Shown here: piece by piece, positions 1 through 11,807 of the stretch
How positions within the stretch are numbered: the stretch's first letter is position 1
Layout of the letters: every line of letters starts with the position of its first letter
Origin: Panicum virgatum
Lineage: Eukaryota > Streptophyta > Magnoliopsida > Poales > Poaceae
NCBI RefSeq assembly: GCF_016808335.1
Contig: NC_053136.1
Span: forward strand, 4,384,531-4,448,530
Reading direction: 5' to 3'
DNA length: 64,000 nt
The notes under the pieces: model-generated
The model's input: the letters and a program-made list of their open reading frames with translations, nothing else
What the model was told of the DNA's origin: nothing
Databases searched by the model: none
Made by a program: the position numbers and the translations under genes

Positions 1-741
1 TCTCCAGTTGCCATTTTGCATTGTGCTGCTCGCCTGCAGTTTCCAAATTCCAACCAACAATATCTATTTTCCAGCACATTATTGTCTTGAACTCTTGATA
101 ATTTTCCAGCACGCATTGCTGCAGGCACCTCCAGGTTGCAGACTGGATTCAACTTGTAAAATACCATATCACAAATTCTCAAGCACTAAATGTTGAAGTC
201 AATTGAAAAAACTGACAGCGGTTCACTGTTCTGTGCTAGGTGACATGACACATGCGGTGTTTCCTATCCATTGTCTCAGTTGAGCACTTGTCATTTGTCA
301 ACTGTCATCGCAAGTGGGACTTCTCAAAGTTTGGTTCTTCCTTTCCTGAATGAAAAAAACAAAGGAACAAATTATTATCACCAAGTTGGCTGTTAAGAAG
401 CATAATATCGGCTCAGGTAACCCAATCCAAGCTGTTGCTTGGTAAGATGTGTCCTCCTTAACTAGTTGTTTTGCCTCTGCAAAAAAAATAAACATTTGAA
501 TTGTAGGAGACCACATGTAGTTTTTTATTCGTATGTTGCTAGATCAGCAATGACGACACAACATAAAAGCCAGAGAAGACTTTGGCGAAAACGATGGGAT
601 CGAGCTGTTAGCCAGCAGTCATGCGTCATGGTGATCCTGCTCTTGCCGACTTGCCGTGGCAATATAAGTGAAGATATGAAACACCACCAGATTGAGAATC
701 TAAGATAGGCTACACAGCAACATTTCATCACTGCATCAATA

Positions 742-1973
742 ATGGCGTCTGCTGTGACCAGCAGCAGGTACTAGACTAGAAAGGCAAAGGCAGCTGCCAT
801 CTTTACCCATATCTCATATAACTTTGCATCTGTTGTTGCTTTGACATTAACTCGGTGCATAGAATTTGTAGTGTATCTAGTACGAAAAACGGTTCTGTTC
901 ATGACGAAATGGGTAATTCATTTGGAATTTCGGATTAACCACAAGTTTGTCCTGATTTACAGTGACAATGAGCAGGTCCTCCCTACCATCGACGCTGACC
1001 AAGCACACGCCCTCTTGAGCTCTGGCCATGGCTATATTGATGTCAGGTGCGTACTCAACGGGTTAACGAGGGTATTGGAGAAGCTTCCATGACAGAAAAT
1101 CAACTGGTGGGTATGAAATGAAATGAATCTTCAGGATGCAGGAGGACTTTGACAAGGGCCACGCACCGGGTGCTCGCAATGTTCCCTACTACCTGTCAGT
1201 CACGCCACAAGGTCAGTTTCTTCACCCTGCTTGCTTCGTGAGGGCCAGTTTGGATTGGGGGTGATTTTGATTTACTCCATATTTGATCTTCCATTTGGAG
1301 AGTATGTAGGATCTAGTTTAAATTTATACTCAACCCTAAGGATTTTGGATCATAATTTACTGTAATCAAACATGACCCAAATATGACAAGATTGGTGGTG
1401 TCACATACTTTTGTCCCTAATTATTCTATCTGTTGTCTTTGCTGATCCCTAGGGAAGGAGAAGAATCCACGCTTTGTAGAGGAAGTGGCTGCACTCTTTG
1501 GGAAGGACGATGGCTTCATTGTGGTATGTTACTACATACCTTCATCAAACATATACGCGCGCTCATACTCGAATACACTGTATTAGTAACTAGCATTGCA
1601 CAAGCATATTTGGGTTAACTGAAGCTAGTAATTAACAGTGTTTTGCTGCAAATTAAGTAGTTCTTATTTCGCAAAAAAAGAAGTGCTTGCATACTAGCAT
1701 CGATCATGATTTATCAGGAGTAAAAAATTAACTTCAAATTTACGTAGGGTTGCAACACGGGGAACAGATCCAGGTTTGCAACTGCAGATCTTCTAAACGC
1801 GGTAAATCCAGACCATCTGAGCTATCAATCTAGTAGGACTAAGCTCCGGTAACTGTGTGTCACACTATCTCATCACTTGGATGTCTAAGGGGTTCAAGAA
1901 CGTGAGGAACCTGCAAGGTGGCTACCGCTCCTTTCTCCAGAGTGCAAATCAGCAGCCAGCTCAACAGCCTTAG
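742..1973 (+). CDS. Single-domain rhodanese / thiosulfate sulfurtransferase, STR18-like (left copy)
   Basis: Six exons in one phase-consistent frame: 742-767, 963-1046, 1135-1211, 1453-1523, 1748-1801, 1890-1973 (stop TAG). All introns are GT-AG. The product is about 131 residues, close to Arabidopsis STR18. Family hallmarks are the YIDVR strand, the GHAPGARNVPY segment, and the active-site loop GCNTGNRS, with the catalytic Cys that would carry a persulfide and the Arg of the CxxxxR loop. The C-terminal NLQGGY motif is also present. The family moves sulfane sulfur from thiosulfate or similar donors to acceptors. No transit peptide is visible, so a cytosolic protein is likely (inference). The 26-nt first exon is the weakest part: an alternative 26-nt first exon of the same phase occurs in the array upstream of the right copy, and the matching DNA left of this copy is off-window. 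Confidence 0.85.
1243..1377. mobile_element. Possible Tourist-like MITE in STR18 intron 3
   Basis: An AT-rich stretch of about 135 bp inside the intron starts with GGCCAGTTTGGATTG and ends with the reverse complement of a similar string (GGTCATGTTTGATTAC), which looks like imperfect terminal inverted repeats. No clear target duplication was seen. It occurs in both duplicate copies, so it is older than the duplication. Confidence 0.3.
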
Positions 1974-2503
1974 GCATCACCAGTTAATGCCAGTTCGTGC
2001 CTGTCTGTATTGTTCATTATTTGGCTGTCCATTTCGAAAAGTTTCAGTAAGAGATCCTGGTGAAATTCCTGCATCCACAGGCTGTTGAATCTTGTGATGT
2101 AATGAACATTCATGAAGTAGTGCTCCAAAAAGAAATGTGAGGCCAGAGGTGATGCTTGCTATATCAATTTGCGAATATATATTCTACTGTGGAACATGTC
2201 ATATTATAGCATTACAAGTAATTGAAGTACGTAATGACCTTTTTACAACAAGAGTTTTGTACATGTGTCTGCCAAAATTGTGTCCCGCGTGCTTTTTAGG
2301 CTTCATAACCTGATGTTCGAAGCAATATCAGTGAATTTCAGGTTAGCTGCTTTCCACTGATCTATAGTCAATTGGCTCCTTTAGTCTGAGGCATGGCAAG
2401 TTGAAAGCAACCTCTCAGACTCTTTTGAGTGTAATCGCATGTCGCTTCCAAGCTGAGATCCTTACAGCAGAAAGGAGGCTTCAGAAAGATTACACGAGCT
2501 ACT
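1974..2503. other. Convergent intergenic gap between STR18 and the LepA fragment
   Basis: About 530 bp of AT-rich sequence between the two stop codons. It holds the 3'UTRs of the two tail-to-tail genes. No further ORF or repeat was recognised. The same gap recurs at 33588-34118. Confidence 0.7.
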
Positions 2504-4104
2504 TCATAGCACCTCTTTTTCCAGCTTCAACACAGCCATGAATGCTTCTTGGGGAACATCAACCCTTCCGATTGCTTTCATTCTCTTCTTTCCTTCAGCC
2601 TGTTAGCAAATATTACATGACCATATTATCTGACGCTAAAAAATGCTGGTGAAAAGAACTTCCAGTGTCCACTCTATTCTTTAGGTATTATGCAAAGATT
2701 AAGGCAATTAGCTTTGACCTTTGGACAAGCAAAATCAATAAATTTTCCCATGATTTTTTATAGTCAAAACAACAATAGTTTCTAGGAAAGGTTACCTGTT
2801 TCTTCAGCAATTTCTTTTTTCTCGTTATGTCACCACCTGTGAGTCAAAGACAATAGTGCTCTGAATAAAGGCTGCATGTATGTAATGCGAAAATGCAGGG
2901 ATCGTTCTTTCCATTTTCTTTTTTTTATCCAAAAGAACACTATTTTACTAACTGCTGTTGTGAGAGAAAAAAAAAGAGAGACAAGAATAAGATAGCACAT
3001 TCCATCAGCTTAAGATGCTTTCAAAGTGCATGTTTAGTGTTCTCTTTACCATAGCATTTTGACAGGACATCCTTCCTGATGGCCGACAGGGCTTCGCTTG
3101 CAATGACCTTTGTACCAATACATGCCTGTCCAAGGTTCATATTAGTGTCTAATTACCATGGAAAAACAGGACTGTAAACAGGAATTTTTGTTGCCCCAGA
3201 AATACGATTGGTTGCTATATTTTCCAACAGCCAGCTTATGTAAATTTGCCAGTTATTTCTTTATTAAATTTTGTTACTAATGCAAGATGAAAATTATTGT
3301 TCTCTCTTGAATTTTGATATCGCTTACAAAAAGTTGGATGAAAAAGTTTAGGGTGCCTTGACCAAATACATAATTGCTAAAAGAAATCAGTGAGAACAAG
3401 ACAGATAAATCTCACTTGAATAGGAACTCTAAACATTTGTCGAGGTATAAGTTCTTTGAGTTTTTGTGTCAGTGCCCTGCCAACAGAGTATGCCTACAAA
3501 AAGACATTCCACAAGTCAGATTGCCTCGAGAAGCTTTTCCATGACAACTGATAAATAAAAGCTATTTTTTCTGGAAGCAAGTTGGCAGGATAAAACACTC
3601 AATAAATACATTTCATTGCAAAAGAATAATCGTACAATAAATGGCGCATTACTGTTCTAGGCTGCATGAATATATAGTTGGGTACACGAGAGTACAAAGG
3701 AAAGATAATATGTGACTAGACTTAACACATAATGTATCTTTGACAATATGTATTTCTACATACTCAAATGCAAGTAGATTTCCAAGATCTATCTACTGTT
3801 TGCATCTTGCACAAGTACAGAATCAATGGAAATATCTGTGTTCTATGCTCAGGGGTAGATGTTTATCACATCATAAACTGAATTGTGCCATAGTATGTTT
3901 ACTGATCATTCCAAAAATTATGTCACGAATCAGAAACAACATATGTTCACATCAGTGTTTTTTTTTCTTTCTGAACTGCAATAGTTATATGCATATCAAC
4001 ATCTCAAGTATTTCACCTTATCTCTGTGTACAATTGTCGACAACGCCTCCACAGGATCACCATTGATTTGTATATCCAACTTTACTAGCTGACTTTCCCT
4101 GTAC
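2504..4104 (-). pseudogene. Plastid LepA/EF4 3' fragment (last five exons, truncated copy)
   Basis: Exons matching 18 to 22 of the complete gene at 34119-44007 are present in order on the minus strand: 4017-4104, 3416-3493, 3050-3125, 2796-2836, 2504-2599 (stop TGA). They encode the C-terminal region of elongation factor 4, including the segment [20 protein letters not shown]. Splice sites are intact and differences from the full gene are silent or intronic. Everything upstream, including all GTPase exons and the promoter, is missing because the duplication ends at 4141 where a copia LTR starts. The fragment cannot make a working factor; antisense transcription through STR18 is conceivable but not shown. 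Confidence 0.93.
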
Positions 4105-4141
4105 CTGCAGAGAAAAGATATCTCAGCTGATTGTTTTACAG

Positions 4142-4269
4142 TGTTGGAGTATATTGAGCCCATGTGTATAGAGGCCCATCTAGAGTCCCATGTATAGGTG
4201 TTATATATACCCACCCTTCTAGGGTTGGAGGAATACAAGCAATGATTCTCTCCTATTCTCTATCTAACA
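4142..4269 (+). repeat. Copia 5' LTR (128 bp) and adjoining primer-binding site
   Basis: TG...CA boundaries, a TATATATA-type box near 4202-4208 and a PBS starting at 4270 define a short LTR. Its start resembles the LTR of the non-autonomous element at 40608 (TGTTAGAGTATATT). Confidence 0.85.
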
Positions 4270-5789
4270 TGGTATTAGCTAGTCCTCCTCTCTCCTCTGC
4301 TGCTGCCGGCGCCCTTGCGCCGCACGCGTGGCCCCAGGACCGTGCGCCGCGCGCGTCCGCCCTTCCTTCTCCGGATCCGGCTGCCGCTGCCGCCGTCCTG
4401 GGCACGAGCGCGGCCTCTGGTGCCGGCGGGGCACCCTCCCCGGCTCTGCGTGGGTGGCCCCAGGGCGGGGAGCCCGGATCCGCCGCCCTAGCCGCCGAGC
4501 ACGAGCGCGCCGCATGGCCCCATGGCGGGGAGCCCGGAGCCGCCGCCGCCGCCGCCGCCGCCCTAGCCGCCGAGCGCGAGCGCGCCGTGGGGGCTACGGC
4601 CCCATCCCCGGCGCCGGCCGCGCTCCTGGTCGGCGCGCCTCCGGCACCTGTGGAGGCCGTGGTGGACGCTCCTATGCTCCTCTGCCGTGGCCGTGGCGGA
4701 CGCTCCTCTGGGGGTGGGGTGGATGTGCCGCCCCTTCTTGGGCCGCCGCTGGTCCTCCTCCGTCCTGGGCCGCCAGTCCCTCCTACGGCCCATTCGGCCC
4801 CGGCCGCGCCGGCCCAGCTGCCCGCCGCCGCAGCAGCCGACGCCGCGCGCGCTGACACTGCCGCCGCCGCCGCCGCGCGCGCCATGGTCTCAGGCGCCCC
4901 GGACGCCGCGGTCACCGCGCGCGCCGCCGCTGCTCCTCCTCCGTCCTGGCCGACCTTCGGTATGCCTCCCGGCGCTGCGCCCACGCCATCCATGGCCGCG
5001 CCCGTGGCGCCTCTTCCTGTGCCCGCGGTGCCTCTCCTCGTCACCAAGTTCGAGGCTACGGCGGCTCAGGAGCGGGCCCGCGCGGCAACCCTCGCTTGGG
5101 AGCGCGCGCTCTCCGCAGCCGATGCTCTCACTTGTCGGGTCGCTGCGGAGCAGCTCTACTTCCTTGTCCCGCCCGTCGTCCCTTTCACCGAGCACGACGC
5201 TTCGTCCTTCCACCAGACTCCGCCCTCTGGATCCGGACCCCGGATCGACCCACCCGACCCCCTCCTTGGTGCTCCTCTCACCGGCCCGACCGGGGGTGGG
5301 GGCGGCCGAGGGCGTCGGCGGCGAAGGGGACGCGGTGGTGGTGCTCGGGGCACTCCGGACCCGATTCCGGCTCCCACTCCTGCTCCTGGCCCTGGAGGTA
5401 TGCCCTGGCCATCCTTCAGCGCCCCATGGCCAGGGCGCATCCCGATGTGGCCGTTTCAGGGTCGGGGTGGGCCTCATCCTCAGTCCAGCCGGCGGCCATG
5501 CTCGCCGCTGCTGCTCCCCCGCTCGCGCCGTTCTGGACACCGCCCGCTCCACCCAGTCAGCAGCCGACCTGGCCTGGGGGGTGGGACCAGGCCGCTCTGG
5601 CGCGGTCCTTTAGCGCCATGGGGCGGACGCCACCGGTCAGCACCGAGTGGATCGCCGACTCGGGTGCCTCCTTCCACACCACCCCAGATGCCGGTATCCT
5701 CTCTTCTGTCCGACCCCCACACCCCTCTTGTCCCTCTTCGATCATGGTTGGTGATGGGTCTTTCCTTCCTGTCACCACCGTGGGTTCTG

Positions 5790-5814
5790 CTCCTGGCTCC
5801 TGGCTCCTGGCTCC
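5790..5814 (+). repeat. CTCCTGG microsatellite that shifts the copia frame
   Basis: Three full copies of CTCCTGG plus CTCC. Protease residues are in one frame before this tract and pre-integrase residues in another after it, so a change in copy number of this 7-bp unit is the simplest cause of the frameshift. Confidence 0.6.
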
Positions 5815-7125
5815 TTTCATCTTCCTAATGTCCTTGTTGCTCCTCAGATGGTTCATAACCTTCTTTCCATTCGTCAGTTTACAGCTGACAATTCTTGTTC
5901 CATCGAATTTGACTCTTCTGGCCTCCCTGTAAAGGATTCGGCCTCCCGGCATCCGCTACTCAGGTGTGACAGCACGGGGCCCCTTTACACTCTTCACCTT
6001 CCTTCTTCCGCTGCACTACTCTCGCCTTCTTCTTCGCCCTGGCCGTCTTGGTCTGCCGCTTTTGCCGCGACGCCATCTTCCACCACCTGGCACCGCCGTC
6101 TTGGTCACCCTGGCCGCGACGTTCTGGCTCAGCTCAGTCGTAGTGCCGATGTTCCTGGTACTAAGGCTCCTGCTGCGCCCCTCTGCCATGCGTGCCAGCT
6201 CGGTCGTCATGTCCGGCTCCCTTTTTCTTCTTCTTCTTCGCATGCGACGCATGCATTTGATCTTGTTCACTGTGACCTGTGGACCTCTCATGTTCTTAGC
6301 CTTTCTGGCTATAAGTACTATCTGGTGATGGTCGATGATTTCTTGCACTACTCTTGGACGTTTCCTTTGCGCGCCAAGTCTGAGACCTTCCCCACCCTCC
6401 TCCACTTCTTTGCCTGGGTGTCCACTCAGTTCAGCCTCACCGTTAAGGCCGTCCAGTGTGACAACGGGCGTGAGTTCGAAAACTCCACCTCCCGTTCCTT
6501 CTTCCTCTCTTGGGGTGTTCAGCTGCGTATGTCTTGTCCGTATACCTCTCCCCAGAACGGCAAGGCTGAGCGGATGATTCGCACGACGAACGACGTCGTG
6601 CGCACCCTTCTGATCCAGGCCTCTCTGCCCCCGCGCTTCTGGGCAGAGAGCCTCCACACCGCCACCTACTTGCTCAACCGTCTTCTGTCCACTGCTTCTC
6701 CTGCTCCCACTCCGCACCACGCTGTTTTCGGTACCCCTCCTCGCTACGACCACCTTCGGGTCTTCGGGTGTGCGTGTTACCCTAACACCTCCGCCACTGC
6801 TCCTCACAAGCTGGCGCCCCGCTCGACTCGAAGCGTGTTCCTTGGTTACTCCCCTGACCACAAGGGGTACCAATGCTTTGACCTCACTTCTCGCCGCGTC
6901 CTGATCTCTCGACACGTCGTCTTTGATGAGTCGGATTTCCCTTACTCCACCTCCTCCACACCTTCTCCTGACCCCGAGCTGGAGTCTATGTTTCTAACTG
7001 ACCCGGTGGTTCAGCCACCGTTACCTGTCTGTCCTTTTCCTGCAGGTTTTCCCGGCACACCGGCACCGCTTCCGGTGATCCCTGCTGCGCCATGCATGGC
7101 CCCGATGCCTTCCCCTGCACCTGCG

Positions 7126-7245
7126 CAGTACGCTCAGCCGGTGCAGGTGTACCGGCGTCGCTCGGTGCCGACCCCGGCGCCGCAGCAGTACGCTGAGCCG
7201 GTGCAGGTGTACCGGCGTCGTTCGGCATCAACACCAGCGCCGCCT
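7126..7245 (+). repeat. 60-bp tandem repeat in the copia linker
   Basis: Two copies, starting at 7126 and 7186, each encode about 20 residues around [10 protein letters not shown] or [10 protein letters not shown]. They lie in the disordered proline-rich region between integrase and RT. Confidence 0.85.
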
Positions 7246-7776
7246 CCTGCTCCGGAGGCTCCTGCAACGCCGACACCGGAGCCGCCGCCGCCGCCTCCTC
7301 TGGCTCCCTCTCGAGCCGAGCCGGAGGTTTACCACCCGCCATTCATCCATCGGGATCCACGGCATATCCATCCCATGGTGACTCGGTGGATGGCGTCTCA
7401 GACCGCGACTTCTTTCCGCCACCGAGGGAGAGCCGCGGGTCTCTCCGGTACCCTCCTCTGCCGCGTCCGTCTGGTTGCAATGTGGTGACTAGCAAGTGGA
7501 TCTGGATGCACAAGCGTCGGGCTGATGGCACGCTGGAGCGCTACAAGGCTCGCTGGGTTCTCCGGGTGTTCACTCAGCGTCCTGGTGTGGACTATGATGA
7601 GACCTTCAGCCCAGTCGTGAAGCCCGCTACGGTGTGTACGGTCCTCTCGCTTGCGCTGTCGCGCTCTTGGCCTGTGCACTAGCTGGACGTGAAGAATGTA
7701 TTTCTTCACAGCACTTTGTCAGAGACTGTCTACTTGTCGGTGTCCCGACCTGGGGGCCTGGATCCCAACTAGTAAA

Positions 7777-9150
7777 TGCTGCATGTTTTCTCGTCCCAGA
7801 TGATGATGCAAGAGGCAATCACAGTAACGCACGGTTTATCCTGGTTCCGGACGCGGGGCCGTACGTCCAGCAAATGGGGTGTGCGAGGGCACTGTATTAT
7901 CTTGCACCCGGAGTGCTTGTAGTAGGGGGTAAAAGCAAGGCGAGAGAGGGAGGGAAGCTCCCAAGTCTCTGCTAGGAGTGGAGTCGGTTGAGATGAATGC
8001 TCAGAAGTCCCTGAACGTCCTCTTGGAAAAGAGAAACCAGAGCCAGCCCGAGTCCAGGGAAGCCCACCTCCTCCTTTTATAGTTACAAGGACGGGCGGAC
8101 ACATGAGTGGGGGCGTGGAAGTCGTCGTTTTCCCTTGAATCGCGGGGGTACAGTGGTCGAACACTGTAGGAAGTACACTGTGGGAAGGCGGCGCGCGTCG
8201 CAGTCGTCCTGGATATTGTCCTTGGTCCTGCGAAGATCGCACCGGTCATCCTGCAGTGTCCCTGTAGGCGGCATGGTCGTCGCTGGTATATAGTCTTCTA
8301 TATACAACGCGATGTTGTTCAGTGGGCCCTGCGGACCAGGGGCCTGCATGCACCAGCGGCAGTAATGGCGCGCGACGGCCCCGGACCCCCTGGTCGGAGT
8401 GCGGGCGTGCACACTAGAAGGTCCGGGGGACACGTGGAGGTCCCGGACCCCTAAAGGGGAAGGTCCAGGACTCTGTCCATTTTGTACTGGGCGCCCCTCC
8501 CGGAAGGACACGTGACGTCGCCGGACCCCTTCCCTAGTGGGAGGCGTGTACGGATGGTCGGTGTCGGCATAACAGTAATGGGAGCAGTGCCGAGCTTGTC
8601 TTGTCCCGCGTTGCAGGTCCCAAGGTGCTGCTACAGCATCCGGGATGGCGGAATGGTGACCGGAGTCAGCGGATGGGACCCCGGTCATATCTACTGTGGG
8701 AGTGGCAGCCTGACGCCGCCCGTCCTTTGAGCCGTGGCGGAGTGGCTGGCTTTTAATGCCTTCGTACGGCGAGCGGTTGGGCGGCGGGGTTGTTTGTCCC
8801 TTGTGCCGAGGGGTGGCCTCGAGCGAGGCGGAGATGAGCCACCTGCTCGAGGGTAGATCCGCTACCCTCGAGCGAGGCGGAGATTGCCCAGCGGACCCGA
8901 GAGGGACCCTCGAGCGAGGCGGAGATTGCCCAGCAGACCCCAGAGGGACCCTCGAGCGAGGCGGAGATCATTCCGCGGGTTCGAGGGGAATGTGAATGGG
9001 CCGCACGCTGGGCTTTTTTGAGTCCTTTCCTTTCTTCTGAATGGGAAGCAGGCCGTGGGCCTTTGTGGGCCCAGTTGTTTGAACAAGTGTTTTGCGTTTT
9101 TAAAATGATCTTAGTACCCCGATTAGGGTGTCCCTAATCATGGTACCTGA
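7777..9150 (-). repeat. Gypsy 3' LTR (about 1.37 kb, reverse orientation)
   Basis: On the minus strand the LTR begins TGTCAGGTACCATGATTAGG at 9150, directly after a purine-rich CCTCGGGGGCTAC tract (9151-9163), and ends at TGCAGCA near 7777. A reverse-strand TATA box (ACTATAAAAGG) lies near 8076-8086, as expected for the LTR promoter. Confidence 0.8.
8817..8968 (-). repeat. Four tandem copies of a 42-50 bp unit in LTR U3
   Basis: The core CCTCGAGCGAGGCGGAGAT recurs at about 8817, 8866, 8908 and 8950; the last three are about 42 bp apart. The position upstream of the LTR TATA box on the minus strand is U3, where repeats often act as enhancers. Each unit includes the palindrome CCTCGAG. Confidence 0.85.
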
Positions 9151-11807
9151 CAGTAGCCCCCGAGGCTTTGGTCGAGTCAGGGGATTCGGCCAAAGGGTGT
9201 TTCAGCGATTTTTTCCCTTTTGACGTGATCAGTCAATTCCGCGCATCCGCCAGATGCGCCTGGGTGCCAGGCCAGCGGATGTGACAACACGCCGGTCGGG
9301 GTAGTACGCCCGTGGGGGGAGTACTTCGAGGTGTGCGCCTCTTTGTTTGTTGGTTTAAAGGACAAGACGTGTCCGCGCGCTGAGGGGGGCCAGGGCGACG
9401 GTGGCGCCCGCTGCTTGGCAGCTGATGCTTTCACCGCGCTGTCTCGCACGTAGGGCCTTGGCCCTGGCGCTCCTGGTTGCTTTGCGGCGCGCCGTTCGAA
9501 GGCGGCCGGCCAGGGCCGACGCTGCACCGCTTAGCGTTCAGGGGCTCAGCTCTGCTTTATTTCGTTCGGTCGTGTCTCAGAGTGGTGACCGAGGACCTCC
9601 TTTGCTCGTGGAGTGCCGCGTCGTCACGTGTGATACAAGCCTCCGCTCTTCGCCAAGCTTGGAGCTTTGTGCCCGGCGCAGCTATAAATAGGGGTCGTGG
9701 GGTTCCCTCTCCTTTCCAACCTCCCAACTCTTTCTTCCAGCATCGCCCAAATCTTGTAATGTTTCCTTTGCCTTTTTGTGACCGGCCCCCAGATGGGGTG
9801 TCCTGGCTTTTTTAGGCTTTTGGCGCTAGAAGAATGCTTGCGAGCGGTAGGGGAAGACCGGAGTGGGTGTGCGCTCCATCCCTCAGGTTAAGTGGGATCA
9901 GCAGAAGAGCATTGGGCCCGTGGGGTCCTGCTCCTGCGATGTCCCCTAGCCTGAAGGGGGGTGGAGACGCCTGACCGTGGCGCTGGCGCCAGGTCCGGCG
10001 ACTGTTTTTCGCATCGTCCCCCCCCCCCCGGCGACAAGGTTGCTCTCGGGGAGACGATGCGGAGGGCGCTGTCCGCCAGCTCGACCCCCCGCGTGGTCTT
10101 CGGTGGAGGAGACGCTAGAAGAAGGCTTGCGAGGAGAGCGTCCCGCTGGACCCATGAGGTCTGGGGCCTGCTTCTCGCATCCCTAGCAGCCTGGCCGTTG
10201 CGTCAGCCAGGGGCTCGGTGCCTTTCTTTGTCACTTGTTCCTTCCCAAGACAGGGAAAATTGCCACGTAGGTGGCAACGTGTTTGTATCTTTCGACGGCT
10301 TCGCGCCGGTAACCCTTTGTAATCTTTATTTGTATTTGGGCAATAAAGTCCCCTTTCTCCTCTACGGGGAGGATTACCGAGGGTATAGGGGTGTACAGGG
10401 AGTTATGATCCTCGAATATGTGTGAAGTCTCCTTCGCGGGGGCGCGTCAGCGCACCCACGGGTGTAGCCCCCGAGGCCTTGGAGGAGGGTTTGTGCTCGT
10501 CCAAGGGCTATAAATGGTGTCCCACTGGGTAGCTTTACTGGGGCGGCTGCCCGGCACCTTTTTCAGCCGGCATCGGCACTCTTTCAGCCGGCCTCGGCAC
10601 TCTTAGTGCTGGTACAGCGGCCCGGCGTTCAGCCTAACCATCAGGAGAGCGCACGTCAATAGCGGAGGGTTTGTTTAGACACGTGGAGCTTCACAATTGA
10701 AGGTCGTTGACTTATTCGAGGGTGCGGTTTGAACCGTGGTGTGCGAGGAGCCCCCGAGCCTAGGCCCGTGTGAAGGCGTTCAGGGGAACCCTCGACTTCG
10801 ATTACGACCCTCATCGCCCTTCCGCAGGGAGGAGGGGTGAAGCGCACCATGCTACCCATGCCCGGGCCCGCGAGCCATGGTTGCTTGATTGAGCTATTAG
10901 CGGGTGGTTCAAGCGGACGTCCGTGCCCCGTTCGATGAGGGTCGGCTCGTGGTCCATAGACACGTCACATAAGGCGCTTGCGAAAGTTCGCTAGGCGGGG
11001 CTCGGACCCATTCGATAGGGTCGGAGGGCTCGATGCTCTCCCTCGATGGGATCCCCCTTCTAGGCACCCTCGACTGACCTTGAACACTGCGTAGGATGTC
11101 TCGAACTCCGCATTTGAGGGTAGCTTGTACGGCACATCCATGCAGTCCCTGATCGACTCTGGTGATCTGGGGCGCCTGTCGAACCCCCTGAAGGGCCAGG
11201 CTTCGAACCCCTGATCAGTAAGGCCTCGAAATGCGGTTCCTTCGAGGGTAAAGAGACCCCTTGAAGGAATATTTCGTCGTGATCTGAAAACGTCACAGAG
11301 TCGCGAGCCACGCGCGCGGGTCTTCCGCTAGTAGTGGGCGACGTGGCCCGATTTGTGCGGTGCGGTGCGGGCGCGCCTTTTCAGGCGACACCCTCGGGTA
11401 GACGAAGCGGCGTGGGCGGCGGCTGACGGATGGGATAGCGCAACAGTCACGCCGCGCCCGCCGGTTATCGTGCCACAGTTATTGCTACGTGCGCGCGTGG
11501 GAACCTCCGCGGTCGTGGGGCCAAGCCGTCAGCGATAGCGGAATCTACTGCATTCAATGCGGTAGATTTGGGCCGTTGTTGCGGCTGCGCCCGTCATGAT
11601 GAATAAAAATGAAGAGAAAGGGGGTGTTTGGGCTCACCTGGCCATTTGCCTTCATCCTGCTTTGCCTTCTCCGCCTCCCCTGCATCCTGAGCCCGCAGCC
11701 AAGAGCGGAAAGAGGAAGAGGAAGGAGAGAGGGAGAGAAAAAAGGGAGAAAGAGCACCTTAGACATCCCAGAGCCTTCGCTCCCACATTCCCCCTCGAAT
11801 TGAAGAC
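9151..11807. other. Gypsy 3' untranslated region with + strand promoter-like sites
   Basis: No convincing coding sequence was found. TATAAATA at 9683-9690 and TATAAAT at 10509-10515 are TATA-like boxes on +, and CAATAAAG near 10340 is poly(A)-signal-like. The phrase GTAGCCCCCGAGG found next to the LTR recurs near 10466, and similarly near 15912, so polypurine-type sequence is repeated in the element. The region probably holds the promoter and leader of the opposite-strand gene at 11808. Confidence 0.5.

Larger units (their letters stand above)
1..4141. repeat. Segmental duplication, left copy
   Basis: This segment matches 31616-35847 almost base for base in the same orientation, with scattered single-base differences, one-base indels and one 88-bp insertion found only in the right copy. 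It carries a whole STR18-like gene on + and the last five exons of a plastid LepA gene on -. The left limit lies outside the window. The right limit is exactly where a copia LTR begins (4142). Divergence of about one percent in both coding and intron sequence points to a recent duplication, since introns have not drifted. The copy is therefore a real tandem or segmental duplicate rather than a retrocopy, which would lack introns. Confidence 0.97.
4142..7776 (+). mobile_element. Ty1/copia LTR retrotransposon, 5' part
   Basis: The element begins with a 128-bp LTR (TGTTGGAGTATATTG ... CTATCTAACA), followed directly by a TGGTATTAGC primer-binding site of initiator-Met-tRNA type. The internal region runs through gag-like, protease, integrase and early reverse-transcriptase sequence and stops at 7776, where a gypsy LTR in opposite orientation begins. 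The rest of the RT, the RNase H and the 3' LTR are not found on the other side of the gypsy element, so that half was deleted. The base just before the LTR ends the duplicated segment, with TACAG as the candidate target site. Confidence 0.9.
4270..7776 (+). pseudogene. Copia gag-pol, broken and truncated
   Basis: In order: an Ala/Pro-rich gag-like stretch (about 4270-5560) with GCC repeats; the aspartic protease active site WIADSGASFH near 5650; a GAG-pre-integrase zinc motif (H..H...C..C, WHRRLGH to CHACQLG) near 6090-6200; the integrase core, whose catalytic set includes VDDF, QCDNGREF and a Glu in the QNGKAERM segment (about 6240-6990); a proline-rich linker; and the start of the RT domain ([13 protein letters not shown]) from about 7490. 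A 7-bp unit repeated at 5790-5814 shifts the frame between protease and pre-integrase. An in-frame TAG at 7681-7683 interrupts the RT just before LDVKNVFLH. The linker holds a 60-bp direct tandem repeat (7126-7245). Confidence 0.88.

Noticed and set aside
466..731. Short ORFs on both strands around 466-731 and their copies at 32081-32346
   Set aside because: No similarity to known proteins by eye; they lie in the 5' flank or intron 1 of STR18 and are preserved only because the segment is duplicated.
4253..5552. Long open frames on the minus strand over the copia gag region
   Set aside because: They are shadows of a GC-rich, low-complexity coding strand; no domain, and the plus strand runs into protease and integrase.
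9151..10430. Second LTR suspected from TATA boxes and CAATAAAG
   Set aside because: No TG...CA-bounded partner and no similarity to the 7777-9150 LTR; better explained as promoter/leader of the antisense gene.
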